Shown one piece after another: positions 39,061 to 49,982 of a stretch of DNA of 54,928 nucleotides. Every line of letters starts with the position of its first letter. Position 1 is the first letter of the stretch. Below the pieces are notes generated by a model. It had not been told where the DNA came from, searched no databases, and saw only the letters and a program-made list of their open reading frames with translations. The translations under genes were made by a program, and so were the position numbers. Origin of the DNA: an uncultured delta proteobacterium (GTDB lineage: Bacteria; Myxococcota_A; Polyangia; Haliangiales; Haliangiaceae); NCBI GenBank assembly GCA_900696455.1, contig CAADGB010000044.1, forward strand, positions 1 to 54,928, in the 5' to 3' direction.

Positions 39061-41439
39061 ATGAAGGTAGCGTTCACCCACAACCTCCGCCTCACCGACG
39101 TCCGGCACTCCGAGAAGGAGGCCGAGTTCGACAGCGTCGACACGGTCAACGCCATCGCCGCGGCCATCGAGGCCGCCGGCCACGAGGTGGAGAAGGTCGA
39201 GGTCTCGGGGCCCGCCTCGACGCTCCTCGAGCGGCTCGAGGCCATCGACCCCGACGTCATCTTCAACACCGCCGAGGGCCAGCAGGGGAAGCTGCGCGAG
39301 GCCCTGTACCCGGCGCTGTTCGAGGAGCTCGGCATCCCGTACACCGGGTCCGACGCCTACGCCAACGCCCTCACTCTCGACAAGTGGCTGACCAAGCTGA
39401 TGGTGGCCCGGGCCGGGGTCGACACCCCGCGCGCCTGCCTGGTCAACCCGCGCAACTTCGACCAGATCATCGAGCGCGGCGTCGGCCTCGCCTTCCCGGT
39501 CATCGTCAAGCCGAACCACGAGGGCTCGAGCAAGGGCATCTACGTCGGCGGGAACGGCAACGGCAATGGCAACGGCAACGGCAACGGCAACGGCAGCGGC
39601 TCGGGCATCGCCCGCGACGGCTCGGTCGTGCGCGAGGCCCGGGATCTGCCCGCCGTCCTCAAGAGCGCGCTCCGCGCCTACCCCGACGGCGTCCTGGTCG
39701 AGGAGGACGTCGACGGCATCGACATCATGGTCGGCTACATCGACGGGGTCGGGCACGACAACGGCCTGCTCCACCCGGTCGAGCTCCTGGTCGAGACCTC
39801 GGCCGAGCGCCCGTTCAACGTCTGGGACTACCGGCTCAAGAACCTGGAGCCCGGAAAGGTCCAGCTCCGCTGCCCGGCGTCGATCCCGCGCGACATCGCG
39901 GCCCGCCTCCGCCAGATCTCGCTCGACGTGATCCGCACCCTGGGCATGCGCGATGTCGCCCGCATCGACTTCCGCATCGGCCCCGACGGCCGGGTCTACT
40001 TCCTCGAGGCCAACGGCATCCCGTCGCTGGCGCCGAGCGCGCCCCTGTTCGTGGCCACCTCCCAGCTCGGCATGGGCTACGCCGCGACCATCGCGGCCAT
40101 CCTGAACGCGGCGGCCCTGCGCTCGGGCCTGGCCACCGCCAGCCAGCTCGGGGTGCAGCGGCGGCCGGGCCGCGCCCAGCCCATCCGGGTCGGCTTCACG
40201 TACAACGTCAAGCGCGACCACGACGGCGACGACGAGGCCGAGTGGGATCCGCCGGAGACCATCATCTCCATCGCCAACGCCCTGGCCCGCCAGGGCCACA
40301 TCGTGGTCCACCTCGAGGCCACCCCGGACCTGCCGCGGGTGCTGGCCGAGGCCGATGTCGACCTCATCTTCAACATCGCCGAGGGCGTCGAGGGCCGCAA
40401 CCGCGAGGCCCAGGTCCCCGCCCTGTGCGAGCTGCTCGGCGTGCCCTACACCGGCTCCGACAGCGCCACGCTGGCCATCGCCCTCGACAAGGCGCTGTGC
40501 AAGAAGGTGCTGATGCAGCACGACATCCTCACGCCGAAGTTCCAGCTCATGGAGTCGGCGCGCGAGCGGCTGTCGCCGGACCTGTCCTTCCCCCTCATCG
40601 TCAAGCCCAACGCCGAGGGCTCGAGCAAGGGCATCGAGGGCTCGACCAGCGTGTGCGACACCGAGGAGGAGCTGCGCGCCGCGGTCAAGATGTGCGTCGA
40701 GCGCTACCGGCAGCCGGCCCTGGTCGAGGAGTACATCGCCGGCCGCGAGTTCACGGTCGGCCTGCTCGGCGACAAGCGCCCGCGGGTGCTGGCGCCCATG
40801 GAGATCTGCTTCAAGGACGAGGGCAACGACCGCCCGGTCTACGACTACGCGGTCAAGCAGGAGTGGGAGAAGCACGTCTTCTACCAGTGCCCGGCCAAGC
40901 TCAGCGAGTCGGAGCAGAAGGCCATCGAGAAGATCGCCCGGGCCACGTTCTGGGCCCTGGATTGCCGCGACGTGGCCCGCGTCGACCTGCGCATGGCGTC
41001 GGACGGCCGGATCTACGTGCTCGAGGTCCACCCCCTGCCCGGCCTGACCCCCGGCTACTCCGACCTGGTGCTCATCGCCCGGGCGGTCGGCATCGAGTAC
41101 GACTCGCTCATCGCCGAGATCATGAGCGGCGGCCTGCGCCGCATGCGCGAGAAGCGGCGGGAGGAGCGCGAGCTCGACAAGAAGGAGGCCGCCTCCAAGG
41201 CGGTGGCCTCGGACGCCGCGGCCAAGCTGGAGAAGGCCGCCGAGAAGGCCGAGAAGGCCGCCGAGAAGGCCGAGAAGGCTGCCAAGCGCATGGCCAAGCT
41301 GGCCCCGGCCCTCGCCGAGGCCGAGTCCAACGGCAACGGCAACGGCAAGCTGCGGGGCCGCACCGACGGCACGGTCGCCAGCACCTCGAGCGACGGCGAC
41401 AGCGACCGGACCGAGGTCGCGTCGGTCACGACGCACTGA
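39061..41439 (+). CDS. Tandem D-Ala-D-Ala-ligase-like ATP-grasp protein
   Basis: The 792-residue protein contains two complete Ddl-like units, residues ~1-365 and ~376-690, then a charged helical tail. Each unit has an N-terminal Rossmann-like half (VAFTHNLR...VIFNTAEGQQGKLREALYPALFEELGIPYTGSD; VGFTYNVK...LIFNIAEGVEGRNREAQVPALCELLGVPYTGSD) and an ATP-grasp half with KPN-EGSSKGI. Magnesium ligands near the end of unit 1 are Arg301, Asp303, Glu316 and Asn318 (LEANGIPS). In unit 2 they are Arg640, Asp642, Glu655 and His657 (LEVHPLPG), so the usual Asn is His. A (Gly-Asn) run at 163-182 sits after EGSSKGI in unit 1. The tail (from ~700) is an Ala/Lys/Glu coiled coil ending in another Asn-Gly run. 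The substrate is unknown; ligation of amino acids or peptides is the family chemistry. Confidence 0.88.
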   Translation: MKVAFTHNLRLTDVRHSEKEAEFDSVDTVNAIAAAIEAAGHEVEKVEVSGPASTLLERLEAIDPDVIFNTAEGQQGKLREALYPALFEELGIPYTGSDAYANALTLDKWLTKLMVARAGVDTPRACLVNPRNFDQIIERGVGLAFPVIVKPNHEGSSKGIYVGGNGNGNGNGNGNGNGSGSGIARDGSVVREARDLPAVLKSALRAYPDGVLVEEDVDGIDIMVGYIDGVGHDNGLLHPVELLVETSAERPFNVWDYRLKNLEPGKVQLRCPASIPRDIAARLRQISLDVIRTLGMRDVARIDFRIGPDGRVYFLEANGIPSLAPSAPLFVATSQLGMGYAATIAAILNAAALRSGLATASQLGVQRRPGRAQPIRVGFTYNVKRDHDGDDEAEWDPPETIISIANALARQGHIVVHLEATPDLPRVLAEADVDLIFNIAEGVEGRNREAQVPALCELLGVPYTGSDSATLAIALDKALCKKVLMQHDILTPKFQLMESARERLSPDLSFPLIVKPNAEGSSKGIEGSTSVCDTEEELRAAVKMCVERYRQPALVEEYIAGREFTVGLLGDKRPRVLAPMEICFKDEGNDRPVYDYAVKQEWEKHVFYQCPAKLSESEQKAIEKIARATFWALDCRDVARVDLRMASDGRIYVLEVHPLPGLTPGYSDLVLIARAVGIEYDSLIAEIMSGGLRRMREKRREERELDKKEAASKAVASDAAAKLEKAAEKAEKAAEKAEKAAKRMAKLAPALAEAESNGNGNGKLRGRTDGTVASTSSDGDSDRTEVASVTTH
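39547..39606 (+). repeat. ggcaac hexanucleotide run encoding (Gly-Asn)7
   Basis: About seven copies of a ggcaac/ggaacg-type hexamer encode Gly163-Gly182 of the tandem ATP-grasp protein. The run is in frame (two codons per unit) and can change length without a frameshift. The second ATP-grasp unit lacks it, going straight from KGIEG to the next strand. Confidence 0.9.
41236..41286 (+). repeat. 21-bp repeat encoding AAEKAEK helix
   Basis: Two exact copies (41236-41256, 41257-41277) and a partial third encode a 7-residue helical repeat, Ala-Ala-Glu-Lys-Ala-Glu-Lys, starting at residue 726 of the ATP-grasp protein. Heptad spacing fits a coiled coil that could mediate oligomerisation. Confidence 0.8.
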
Positions 41440-41551
41440 GCCAGGCCGGCGTGCGCCGACCAGGTCTGGCCTGCGCCGACCGGGTCTGGGTGGGCCTGCG
41501 CTGGACCGCGCCGGCCGGGTCACGAAGCGAGGTGGCGGTCTCCACCCCTCG

Positions 41552-42733
41552 ATGCGTGACCTGCGACAGCTCGATGACCAGGAAGTTCGCGAAGATGCGC
41601 GCGACGGGCGCGCCGCCCCCGGCAAGCGGACGCTGACCCAGGGGATCGTCGCCCGCCGGGCGCGGCCCGAGGCCGGGGCGGGAGACACCCGGGGCCTGGG
41701 AGCCCTGCTCGAGCGCAGCAGCGGCCGGGGCACCCCGGTGCCCGAGCCGCTGCGGGGCTCGTTCGAGGAGTCGCTCGGGGCGCGGCTGGACGGGGTTCGC
41801 GTGCACACCGACAGCGAGGCGGCGGGCGCAGCCGAGGCCATGGGCGCCCGCGCGTTCGCGACCGGCCAGGACATCTTCATGGGTGCCGGTCAGTACGACC
41901 CGGGCTCGGCCGAGGGCCAGCACCTGCTCGCCCACGAGGTCGCGCACACGGTGCAGCAGGCCGGGCAGCCGGCGAGCGACGGCGCCGCCGGGCCGGTGCA
42001 GCAGGCCCCGCGGGTGACCGGCCCCGCCGACCCGTCCGAGCTCGAGGCGGACCGCGCGGCCGACGCCATGGTGGCGGGCCGGCCCGCGGCGGTGGGCAGC
42101 GCGCCGCTGGCGGTGGCGCGGACCGAGGCCCCCGGCGCCGCGGGACCGGCCACCGCGGCCGGGCCGGCGGTCGATGGCGGCACGCCGGGCGCGGCTCCGG
42201 CGATCGCCGGCGGTGAGGACGAGGCCACCGAGCAGGGGCAGAAGCCGCTGACGGTGACCGTGGTGTTCAAGGAGAACGCGGGCGCGATGGAGTACGACGC
42301 GGCCGACTACGCCGAGCTCTACAAGCAGGTCGACGCCCGCGCCCACAGCGGCAAGTGCGCCGGCAAGTGCGAGTGCGGCCTCGACTGCGACTACACCCAG
42401 CTCGACAAGAACAAGGTCACGATCACGGTGACCATCACGACCACGGTGCCGACCTGGAAGCAGCGCGACAAGGCGCCGCCGGAGCACCAGAAGAAGTTCG
42501 ACGCCTGGGCGGCGTCGGTGAAGGTCCACGAGGACGCCCACGCCAAGATCTACAAGGACGGGCACGCCAAGCTGAAGGACCTGCTCAAGCAGTGCGCCGA
42601 CGAGGCGGCCTGCGACGCGGCGGTCGACGCGCAGATCGAGGCGCTCGAGAAGGACCAGACGACCTTCGACGCCGACAAGTCGAAGCAGCCGGCGCCCCTC
42701 GCCATCCCGGGCGGCATCCAGAAGGTGCCCTGA
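41552..42733 (+). CDS. DUF4157 (eCIS core) protein with second HExxH
   Basis: The 393-residue protein has an N-terminal DUF4157 domain at ~67-137: ESLGARLDGVRVHTDSEAAGAAEAMGARAFATGQDIFM...LLAHEVAHTVQQ, with HEVAH at 128-132. This domain marks proteins linked to extracellular contractile injection systems and polymorphic toxins. A Pro/Ala/Gly linker follows (140-230). The C-terminal part (232-370) resembles the DUF922 family of predicted zinc proteases, with VHEDAHAKIY and a second HExxH at 326-330, plus a Cys-rich CAGKCECGLDC segment at 269-279. No signal peptide is seen. No contractile tail genes are nearby, so it may be an orphan effector. The start lacks a clear Shine-Dalgarno. Confidence 0.82.
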   Translation: MRDLRQLDDQEVREDARDGRAAPGKRTLTQGIVARRARPEAGAGDTRGLGALLERSSGRGTPVPEPLRGSFEESLGARLDGVRVHTDSEAAGAAEAMGARAFATGQDIFMGAGQYDPGSAEGQHLLAHEVAHTVQQAGQPASDGAAGPVQQAPRVTGPADPSELEADRAADAMVAGRPAAVGSAPLAVARTEAPGAAGPATAAGPAVDGGTPGAAPAIAGGEDEATEQGQKPLTVTVVFKENAGAMEYDAADYAELYKQVDARAHSGKCAGKCECGLDCDYTQLDKNKVTITVTITTTVPTWKQRDKAPPEHQKKFDAWAASVKVHEDAHAKIYKDGHAKLKDLLKQCADEAACDAAVDAQIEALEKDQTTFDADKSKQPAPLAIPGGIQKVP

Positions 42734-42736
42734 CGG

Positions 42737-42840
42737 CCGAGGCCGAGGGCGAGGCCGAGTCCGAGGCCGGGGCCGAGTGCGAGGCCGAGGGCGAGGCCGG
42801 GTCCGAGTCCGAGTCCGAGGGCGAGGCCGAGGCCGGGTCC
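42737..42840. repeat. Degenerate gaggcc/gagtcc tandem repeat
   Basis: Directly after the DUF4157 stop lies about 100 bp of imperfect hexamers (gaggcc, gagggc, gagtcc). On the plus strand it would read Glu-Ala/Ser/Gly alternations and on the minus strand Pro-Arg alternations, but neither frame belongs to a supported gene. It separates two convergent genes. Confidence 0.8.
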
Positions 42841-42864
42841 GTGGTCCTCTGCGAGGCTCCCGGC

Positions 42865-43749
42865 TCAGTACGCGTAGGTCGTGGTCTCCTGCGACGCGCC
42901 GACCAGCTCGCCGCTGTCGGTCTGGCCGGCGAGGGTGCCGGTGAGCTCCAGCGAGAGCGGCTCGAGGCGAGCGACGTCGAGGCGCAGGGTGCCGGCGCCG
43001 TCGAAGGCCAGCCCGCCCGCCCCCTCCTGCCGCGACGAGGTGGTGAGCGCGAACGTCGCGACGCCGCCGGCCACCTCGCGCAGGGTCAGGCTCATCGCCA
43101 CCAGCCGCGGCCGCGCCGTGCCGCGGCGGACCGCGTCGAGGCGGGCGACCTCGGCGGCCGACAGCGCCACCAGCTCGTCGCGCCGCCACCGCCGCGCCGC
43201 CAGGAGCTGGTCGAGCACCGGCGGCTGACCCAGCTCGTCGTGGGCGCTGGCCAGGGCGGCCAGCTCCTCGGCCGAGACCGCGGCGCCGTCGGCGCGGCGC
43301 GCCGCGATCGCGTCGCCCTCGAGCCACACCTGGTAGCGGTTGCCGGCGAGGACCGTGGGCTCGACCTCACCGCCACGGGTCCGGGCGTCGGCCCGGTAGG
43401 TGACCGCGATGCGGGTGATGGCCCCGGCCTCGACCGCCAGCACCTCCTCGTGCCGCTCCTGGTGGACCGAGAACACGCTCGCCCGGTCCCTGCCATCGCG
43501 GCGCACCGTGAAGCTGTGGCGCGCGTCCTTGGTGCGGGTCCGCGTGTCGCCCACCCGGGGCGGGACGTCGACCATCACCAGCTCGTCGCCGGTGGCGGGC
43601 GCGGAGGCGCGGCCGGCGCCCACCGGGTCCGCCGCAGCCCCGCCGCGCCCGCCGTCACGCTCGCCGCGGCCACAGGCGCCCGCCGACGCCGCGAGCGCCG
43701 CGAGCAGCCACGGCGCGGCGGCGAGACGGCGGAGGGCGCGCGACCGCAT
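42865..43749 (-). CDS. Lipoprotein, unknown function
   Basis: The 294-residue protein starts at the ATG at 43749, giving a signal sequence MRSRALRRLAAAPWLLAALAASAGAC with Cys26. The mature part has strands such as ELVMVDVPPRVGDTRTRTKDARHSFTVRRDGRD, YQVWLEGDAIAARRADGAAV and a C-terminal LRLDVARLEPLSLELTGTLAGQTDS. No domain is recognised. It is divergent from the histidine kinase gene with only 29 bp between starts, so both probably share a control region and may be regulated together. Confidence 0.65.
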   Translation of the reverse strand: MRSRALRRLAAAPWLLAALAASAGACGRGERDGGRGGAAADPVGAGRASAPATGDELVMVDVPPRVGDTRTRTKDARHSFTVRRDGRDRASVFSVHQERHEEVLAVEAGAITRIAVTYRADARTRGGEVEPTVLAGNRYQVWLEGDAIAARRADGAAVSAEELAALASAHDELGQPPVLDQLLAARRWRRDELVALSAAEVARLDAVRRGTARPRLVAMSLTLREVAGGVATFALTTSSRQEGAGGLAFDGAGTLRLDVARLEPLSLELTGTLAGQTDSGELVGASQETTTYAY

Positions 43750-43778
43750 GGGCACGCATACCACGCTACGATACGGCG

Positions 43779-45287
<1,509 letters not shown>

Positions 45288-45325
45288 GGGCGCGCCGCCG
45301 CGCCCCGCCGTGGTAGGTTCGCGCC

Positions 45326-46738
<1,413 letters not shown>

Positions 46739-46802
46739 GCCCTCGGCGCGCGCGACAGCGGACGCGGGATCCGCCGTGACCGGGTTCGTGCGAGACTTGG
46801 GG

Positions 46803-47624
46803 ATGGCCCCGCCGCTGTGGACCTTCACCACGCCGCCCGCCGCGCGCACGCCGCAGGTCATGCTGGCGGCGTTCGGGACCGGGGCGCTCGCCGACGGCGT
46901 GCCGCTGTCCCTGGCGCGGTTCGGCCTGCCCAGCGCCCAGCACGCCGCCGCCCTCGATCTGCGCACGATCCCGCGCGCCGCCGACCCCGCCTGGTTCGAC
47001 AACTGGCGGCAGGGATCGCTGCGCGCCATCGCCGGCGCCGACCTCGGCCCGGCGCTGGCCGCCCTCGACGCCGCCGATCACGTCCACCTGGTGATCGCCG
47101 AGCCCGCCGCCCCCGCCGACCTCGGCTACCTGCAGGCGGCCTGGGGCGCGACCCGCCACCTGGTGGCGCGCGGCGCCGGGATCGTGCTCGACGTCCACGC
47201 CATGACCTTCCGCGCCGCCGCAACGCTGGCCGCGGCCGACGCCGCCCTCGACGTGCGCCGCGAGCTACGCGTGGTGTTCGAGACCGACGCCACCCGCCGC
47301 GGCGGGGCCCACGCGTTGCACACCCGCGGCATGCGCAAGTTCGGGGCGCCCGACCTGGTCGCCCTGTGCTCCGCCGCCGACGCCCCCCTGGTCGGCGACG
47401 TCGTCGGCCAGCTCGCCGAGCTGGTCGCCCTCGGCGGCGAGCTCGCCCTGCCCCGCCACGGGGTCGACCTCGACGAGACCGCCACCTGGTACGCGGTCGC
47501 CGACGAGCACGGCCTGGCCGACCTGCTCGGCCTCAACAACGAGGCCCGGGTCCTGGTCGACGACCGCGGCCACGATCTGGTCGGCGTCCTCGGCCGCATG
47601 CGGGCCGGCCGCGGCAGCGCCTGA
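46803..47624 (+). CDS. Hypothetical protein
   Basis: The 273-residue protein is taken from the ATG at 46803; a GTG at 46776 with ggga upstream is an alternative. It has a mixed alpha/beta composition with no membrane segment, and an HALHTRGMRKFGAPDLVALCSAADA segment that resembles a motif in several DUF4261-like proteins, plus a His/Arg cluster and WYAVADEHGLADLLGLNNEARVLVDD. I cannot assign a function. It follows the response regulator by 64 bp on the same strand but could be a separate transcript. Confidence 0.55.
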   Translation: MAPPLWTFTTPPAARTPQVMLAAFGTGALADGVPLSLARFGLPSAQHAAALDLRTIPRAADPAWFDNWRQGSLRAIAGADLGPALAALDAADHVHLVIAEPAAPADLGYLQAAWGATRHLVARGAGIVLDVHAMTFRAAATLAAADAALDVRRELRVVFETDATRRGGAHALHTRGMRKFGAPDLVALCSAADAPLVGDVVGQLAELVALGGELALPRHGVDLDETATWYAVADEHGLADLLGLNNEARVLVDDRGHDLVGVLGRMRAGRGSA

Positions 47625-47651
47625 GCCGAGGCGCAGCCGAGGCGATCTGCT

Positions 47652-47724
47652 CCGACTCAGGTCGGCCCCGGCGTCCTCGCCGGACCGACCGATCGACCAG
47701 CGCGTGTGATTCCTTCACACGCGC
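47652..47724. terminator. Three stacked hairpins between convergent genes
   Basis: Three perfect inverted repeats follow one another: ccgac/gtcgg (47652-47665), ccggcg/cgccgg (47668-47683) and gcgcgtgtga/tcacacgcgc (47700-47724, 5-base loop). They lie between the plus-strand hypothetical gene and the minus-strand NUDIX gene and could stop transcription from both sides. No T-run is present. Confidence 0.65.
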
Positions 47725-47732
47725 CGACCGGT

Positions 47733-48419
47733 TCAGCGCGCGAGGTGGTCGCGCAGGCGGCGCAGGCCGAGCTCGGTCTTGGCGTCCTCGAGCTCGCCGG
47801 CGACGCAGGCGGCGATGGCGGCGTCGAGGTCGAGCCAGCTGGTGACCGCGCCCTCCTCCATCGGCGAGCCGTCGCCGGGCAGCGCGACCTGGGCCGCCGG
47901 GTCGACCTCGACCGCCGCCAGGTGGAACTTCTCGGGCATCGAGCCGGCGCTGGGGTAGGTGCCGGCGCCGAGGAGCTCGATCGCCGCCGGGTCGACGACG
48001 AAGCCGGCCTCCTCGTGGACCTCGGCGGCGGCGCGGGCGCGCAGGCCGTCGCGGCCGCGATCCGCCTCCTCGACGATGCCGGCCACCAGCTCGGTCAGGG
48101 CGACCCGGCGGCGCGGGTCGGGCACCGCCAGGCGCCCGGGCGGCCGCCCGAACCACAGGGCGGGGCGCAGCCCGTCGCGGACCAGGACCGCGATCCCGCC
48201 GTCGGCGCGGCGGTGCCAGACCGCCACCACCACCGCGTCGAGCCCGCAGGGGCGGACGAGGAAGTCGCAGACGTAGGGGGCGGAGCGCGAGCCGTCGACG
48301 CGGAGGTTGCGCATGCGGAGGCGGCGCACGGCGAGGAAGCCGCCCTCGCCGACGACCTCGTCGGACTCGACGTCGAAGGCGAGGGTGGCGAGCGGGTCTG
48401 GGGCGGCGGTCGGGTCCAT
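47733..48419 (-). CDS. NUDIX hydrolase domain protein
   Basis: The 228-residue protein starts at the ATG at 48419. The NUDIX box is at 114-140: [27 protein letters not shown], with the catalytic helix AEVHEEAGF (Glu133, Glu136, Glu137) but Ala132 where the box usually has Arg, and an extra few residues before it. These enzymes cleave nucleoside diphosphates linked to other groups; an ADP-ribose or nucleotide-sugar substrate is plausible from the N-terminal extension. It lies opposite the hypothetical gene and upstream of it is a secreted hypothetical gene on the same strand. Confidence 0.83.
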   Translation of the reverse strand: MDPTAAPDPLATLAFDVESDEVVGEGGFLAVRRLRMRNLRVDGSRSAPYVCDFLVRPCGLDAVVVAVWHRRADGGIAVLVRDGLRPALWFGRPPGRLAVPDPRRRVALTELVAGIVEEADRGRDGLRARAAAEVHEEAGFVVDPAAIELLGAGTYPSAGSMPEKFHLAAVEVDPAAQVALPGDGSPMEEGAVTSWLDLDAAIAACVAGELEDAKTELGLRRLRDHLAR

Positions 48420-48471
48420 CGGTCGATCTAACCCCAACCGCGGCTCGCGGATCGGCGGCGCGGCCGACGGA

Positions 48472-48987
48472 TCACTCGAACGACGTCAGCATCCACATCC
48501 CGCGGACGACGTCGTCGTTGCTCACGGCGAAGAACACCTGGACCGACCCGTCGTCGTCCTCGCCGTAGAACGTGTTGGTCACGATCCACCCGTCCCGGGT
48601 GACCGCCGCGATCGCCTTGCGCTGCGACCTGTCGAACTCGGGGCCGATGGGCTCGCTGGTGGCGTTCCAGCCCTGCTCGGTCGGCACGAAGTCCGACTCC
48701 GCAGGGATGAGCTGGTTGTAGGCGCTGGCCACGCACGCCGAGATCGCGACGGCCTGCCGGGCGGTGGTCGCCTTGCCCACCTTGAGCTTCTTGCACGGCT
48801 TGACCTTGGACCTGATCGCGTACGCGACCGGCGCCTTCTTGCTCGCCGGCGGCGTGCCCCACTCCCGCGCCTCCTTCCACCACGCCTTCGCCGCCCCGAT
48901 CGCCGACGCCTGGTCTGCCCGCGCGTCGGAGGCGAGCGCGAGCGCGACCAGGAGGCTGACCGCGATGACTGTCCCGAGCTGCTTCAT
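48472..48987 (-). CDS. Secreted hypothetical protein
   Basis: The 171-residue protein has a typical signal peptide ([20 protein letters not shown]) with probable cleavage after ARA at residue 24. The mature part contains [16 protein letters not shown], two cysteines (CKKL, ISACVAS) likely to pair, and a beta-rich end with [33 protein letters not shown]. It does not match a family I recognise. It is probably periplasmic or secreted and is divergent from the SDR gene with a 152-bp space. Confidence 0.65.
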   Translation of the reverse strand: MKQLGTVIAVSLLVALALASDARADQASAIGAAKAWWKEAREWGTPPASKKAPVAYAIRSKVKPCKKLKVGKATTARQAVAISACVASAYNQLIPAESDFVPTEQGWNATSEPIGPEFDRSQRKAIAAVTRDGWIVTNTFYGEDDDGSVQVFFAVSNDDVVRGMWMLTSFE

Positions 48988-49139
48988 GGTTCGTTCCTGG
49001 TCGAGGAGGGCGCCGGCCCGGACCTCGGCGCGCGCGCCATGGACCGGCGCTCGATGAAATCACGAACCGGCCCCCGCGGGCACTCGAGCGCGCCGGCGTC
49101 GTCACGGCGCACCATCCGCCGGTGGTACATTCGCCCCGC

Positions 49140-49982
49140 ATGAGCGAGCTGTCGGGATACCGGGCGCTGGTCACGGGCGCGTCGGCGGGCATCGGCGCCG
49201 AGATCGCGCGATCGCTGGCGCGGCGGGGCGCCGCGCTCGTCCTCACCGCGCGCCGCGGCCCCGAGCTCGAGGCCCTGGCCGCCGAGCTGCGCGCCGCCCA
49301 CGCCGTCGCCGTCGAGGTCCTGGTCGCCGACCTGGCGGCGCCCGACGCCGCGCGGCCGCTGTGGGAGCGCGCCACCGCCGGCGGCGCCGTCGACATCCTG
49401 GTCAACAACGCCGGCTTCGGTCACTTCCGCCCCTTCGGCGAGGTCGCGGTGACGCGCGAGGCCGAGATGCTGCGCCTCAACATCCTGACCGTGGTCGAGC
49501 TCGGCCACGCCTTCGTCACCGCCCACCGCGACCGCCCGCCGGGGCGGCCGGCCTACCTGCTCAACGTGGCGTCGATGGCGGCCTGGCAGCCGGTGCCCAA
49601 CTTCTCGACCTACGCCGCCAGCAAGGTCTTCGTGCGCAACTGGTCGGAGGCGCTCACCCTCGAGCAGCGGGGCACGGGCATCCGCGTGACCTGCCTGTGC
49701 CCGGGCGGCACCGTCACCGAGTTCCACGCCACCGCCGGCGCCGGCAACTACGGCCGGCTGGCCAACGCCTCGATGCTGCCGGCGGCGGCCGTGGCCGAGG
49801 CCGGGGTCCGCGCCCTGCTGCGCGGCAAGAAGACGGTGGTGACCGGCGTGCTCAACAAGCTCTCGTGCTTCCTCACCGGGCTCGCCCCGCGCTGGCTGTC
49901 GTCCCGGGCCGCGACCTGGGTGATGGGCAAGCCGCGGCGCGACGCCCTGCCCGCCCGCACCGCCACCGAGAAGACGTCATGA
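49140..49982 (+). CDS. Short-chain dehydrogenase/reductase
   Basis: The 280-residue protein starts at the ATG at 49140. It has TGASAGIG (12-19) for cofactor binding, NNAG (89-92) and the catalytic set Asn114, Ser145, Tyr158 and Lys162 (Y-A-A-S-K). The TGxxxGxG form with Arg39 in TARR suggests NADP(H) preference. The last ~50 residues (LNKLSCFLTGLAPRWLSSRAATWVMGK) include a hydrophobic stretch that could bind the membrane, as in DltE/YqjQ-like SDRs. It is coupled by an ATGA overlap to the following CrtC/AttH-like gene. Confidence 0.92.
   Translation: MSELSGYRALVTGASAGIGAEIARSLARRGAALVLTARRGPELEALAAELRAAHAVAVEVLVADLAAPDAARPLWERATAGGAVDILVNNAGFGHFRPFGEVAVTREAEMLRLNILTVVELGHAFVTAHRDRPPGRPAYLLNVASMAAWQPVPNFSTYAASKVFVRNWSEALTLEQRGTGIRVTCLCPGGTVTEFHATAGAGNYGRLANASMLPAAAVAEAGVRALLRGKKTVVTGVLNKLSCFLTGLAPRWLSSRAATWVMGKPRRDALPARTATEKTS

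Noticed and set aside
38899-41880. 993-codon minus-strand frame opposite the ATP-grasp protein
   Set aside because: It runs antisense to both ATP-grasp units, which carry strong conserved motifs.
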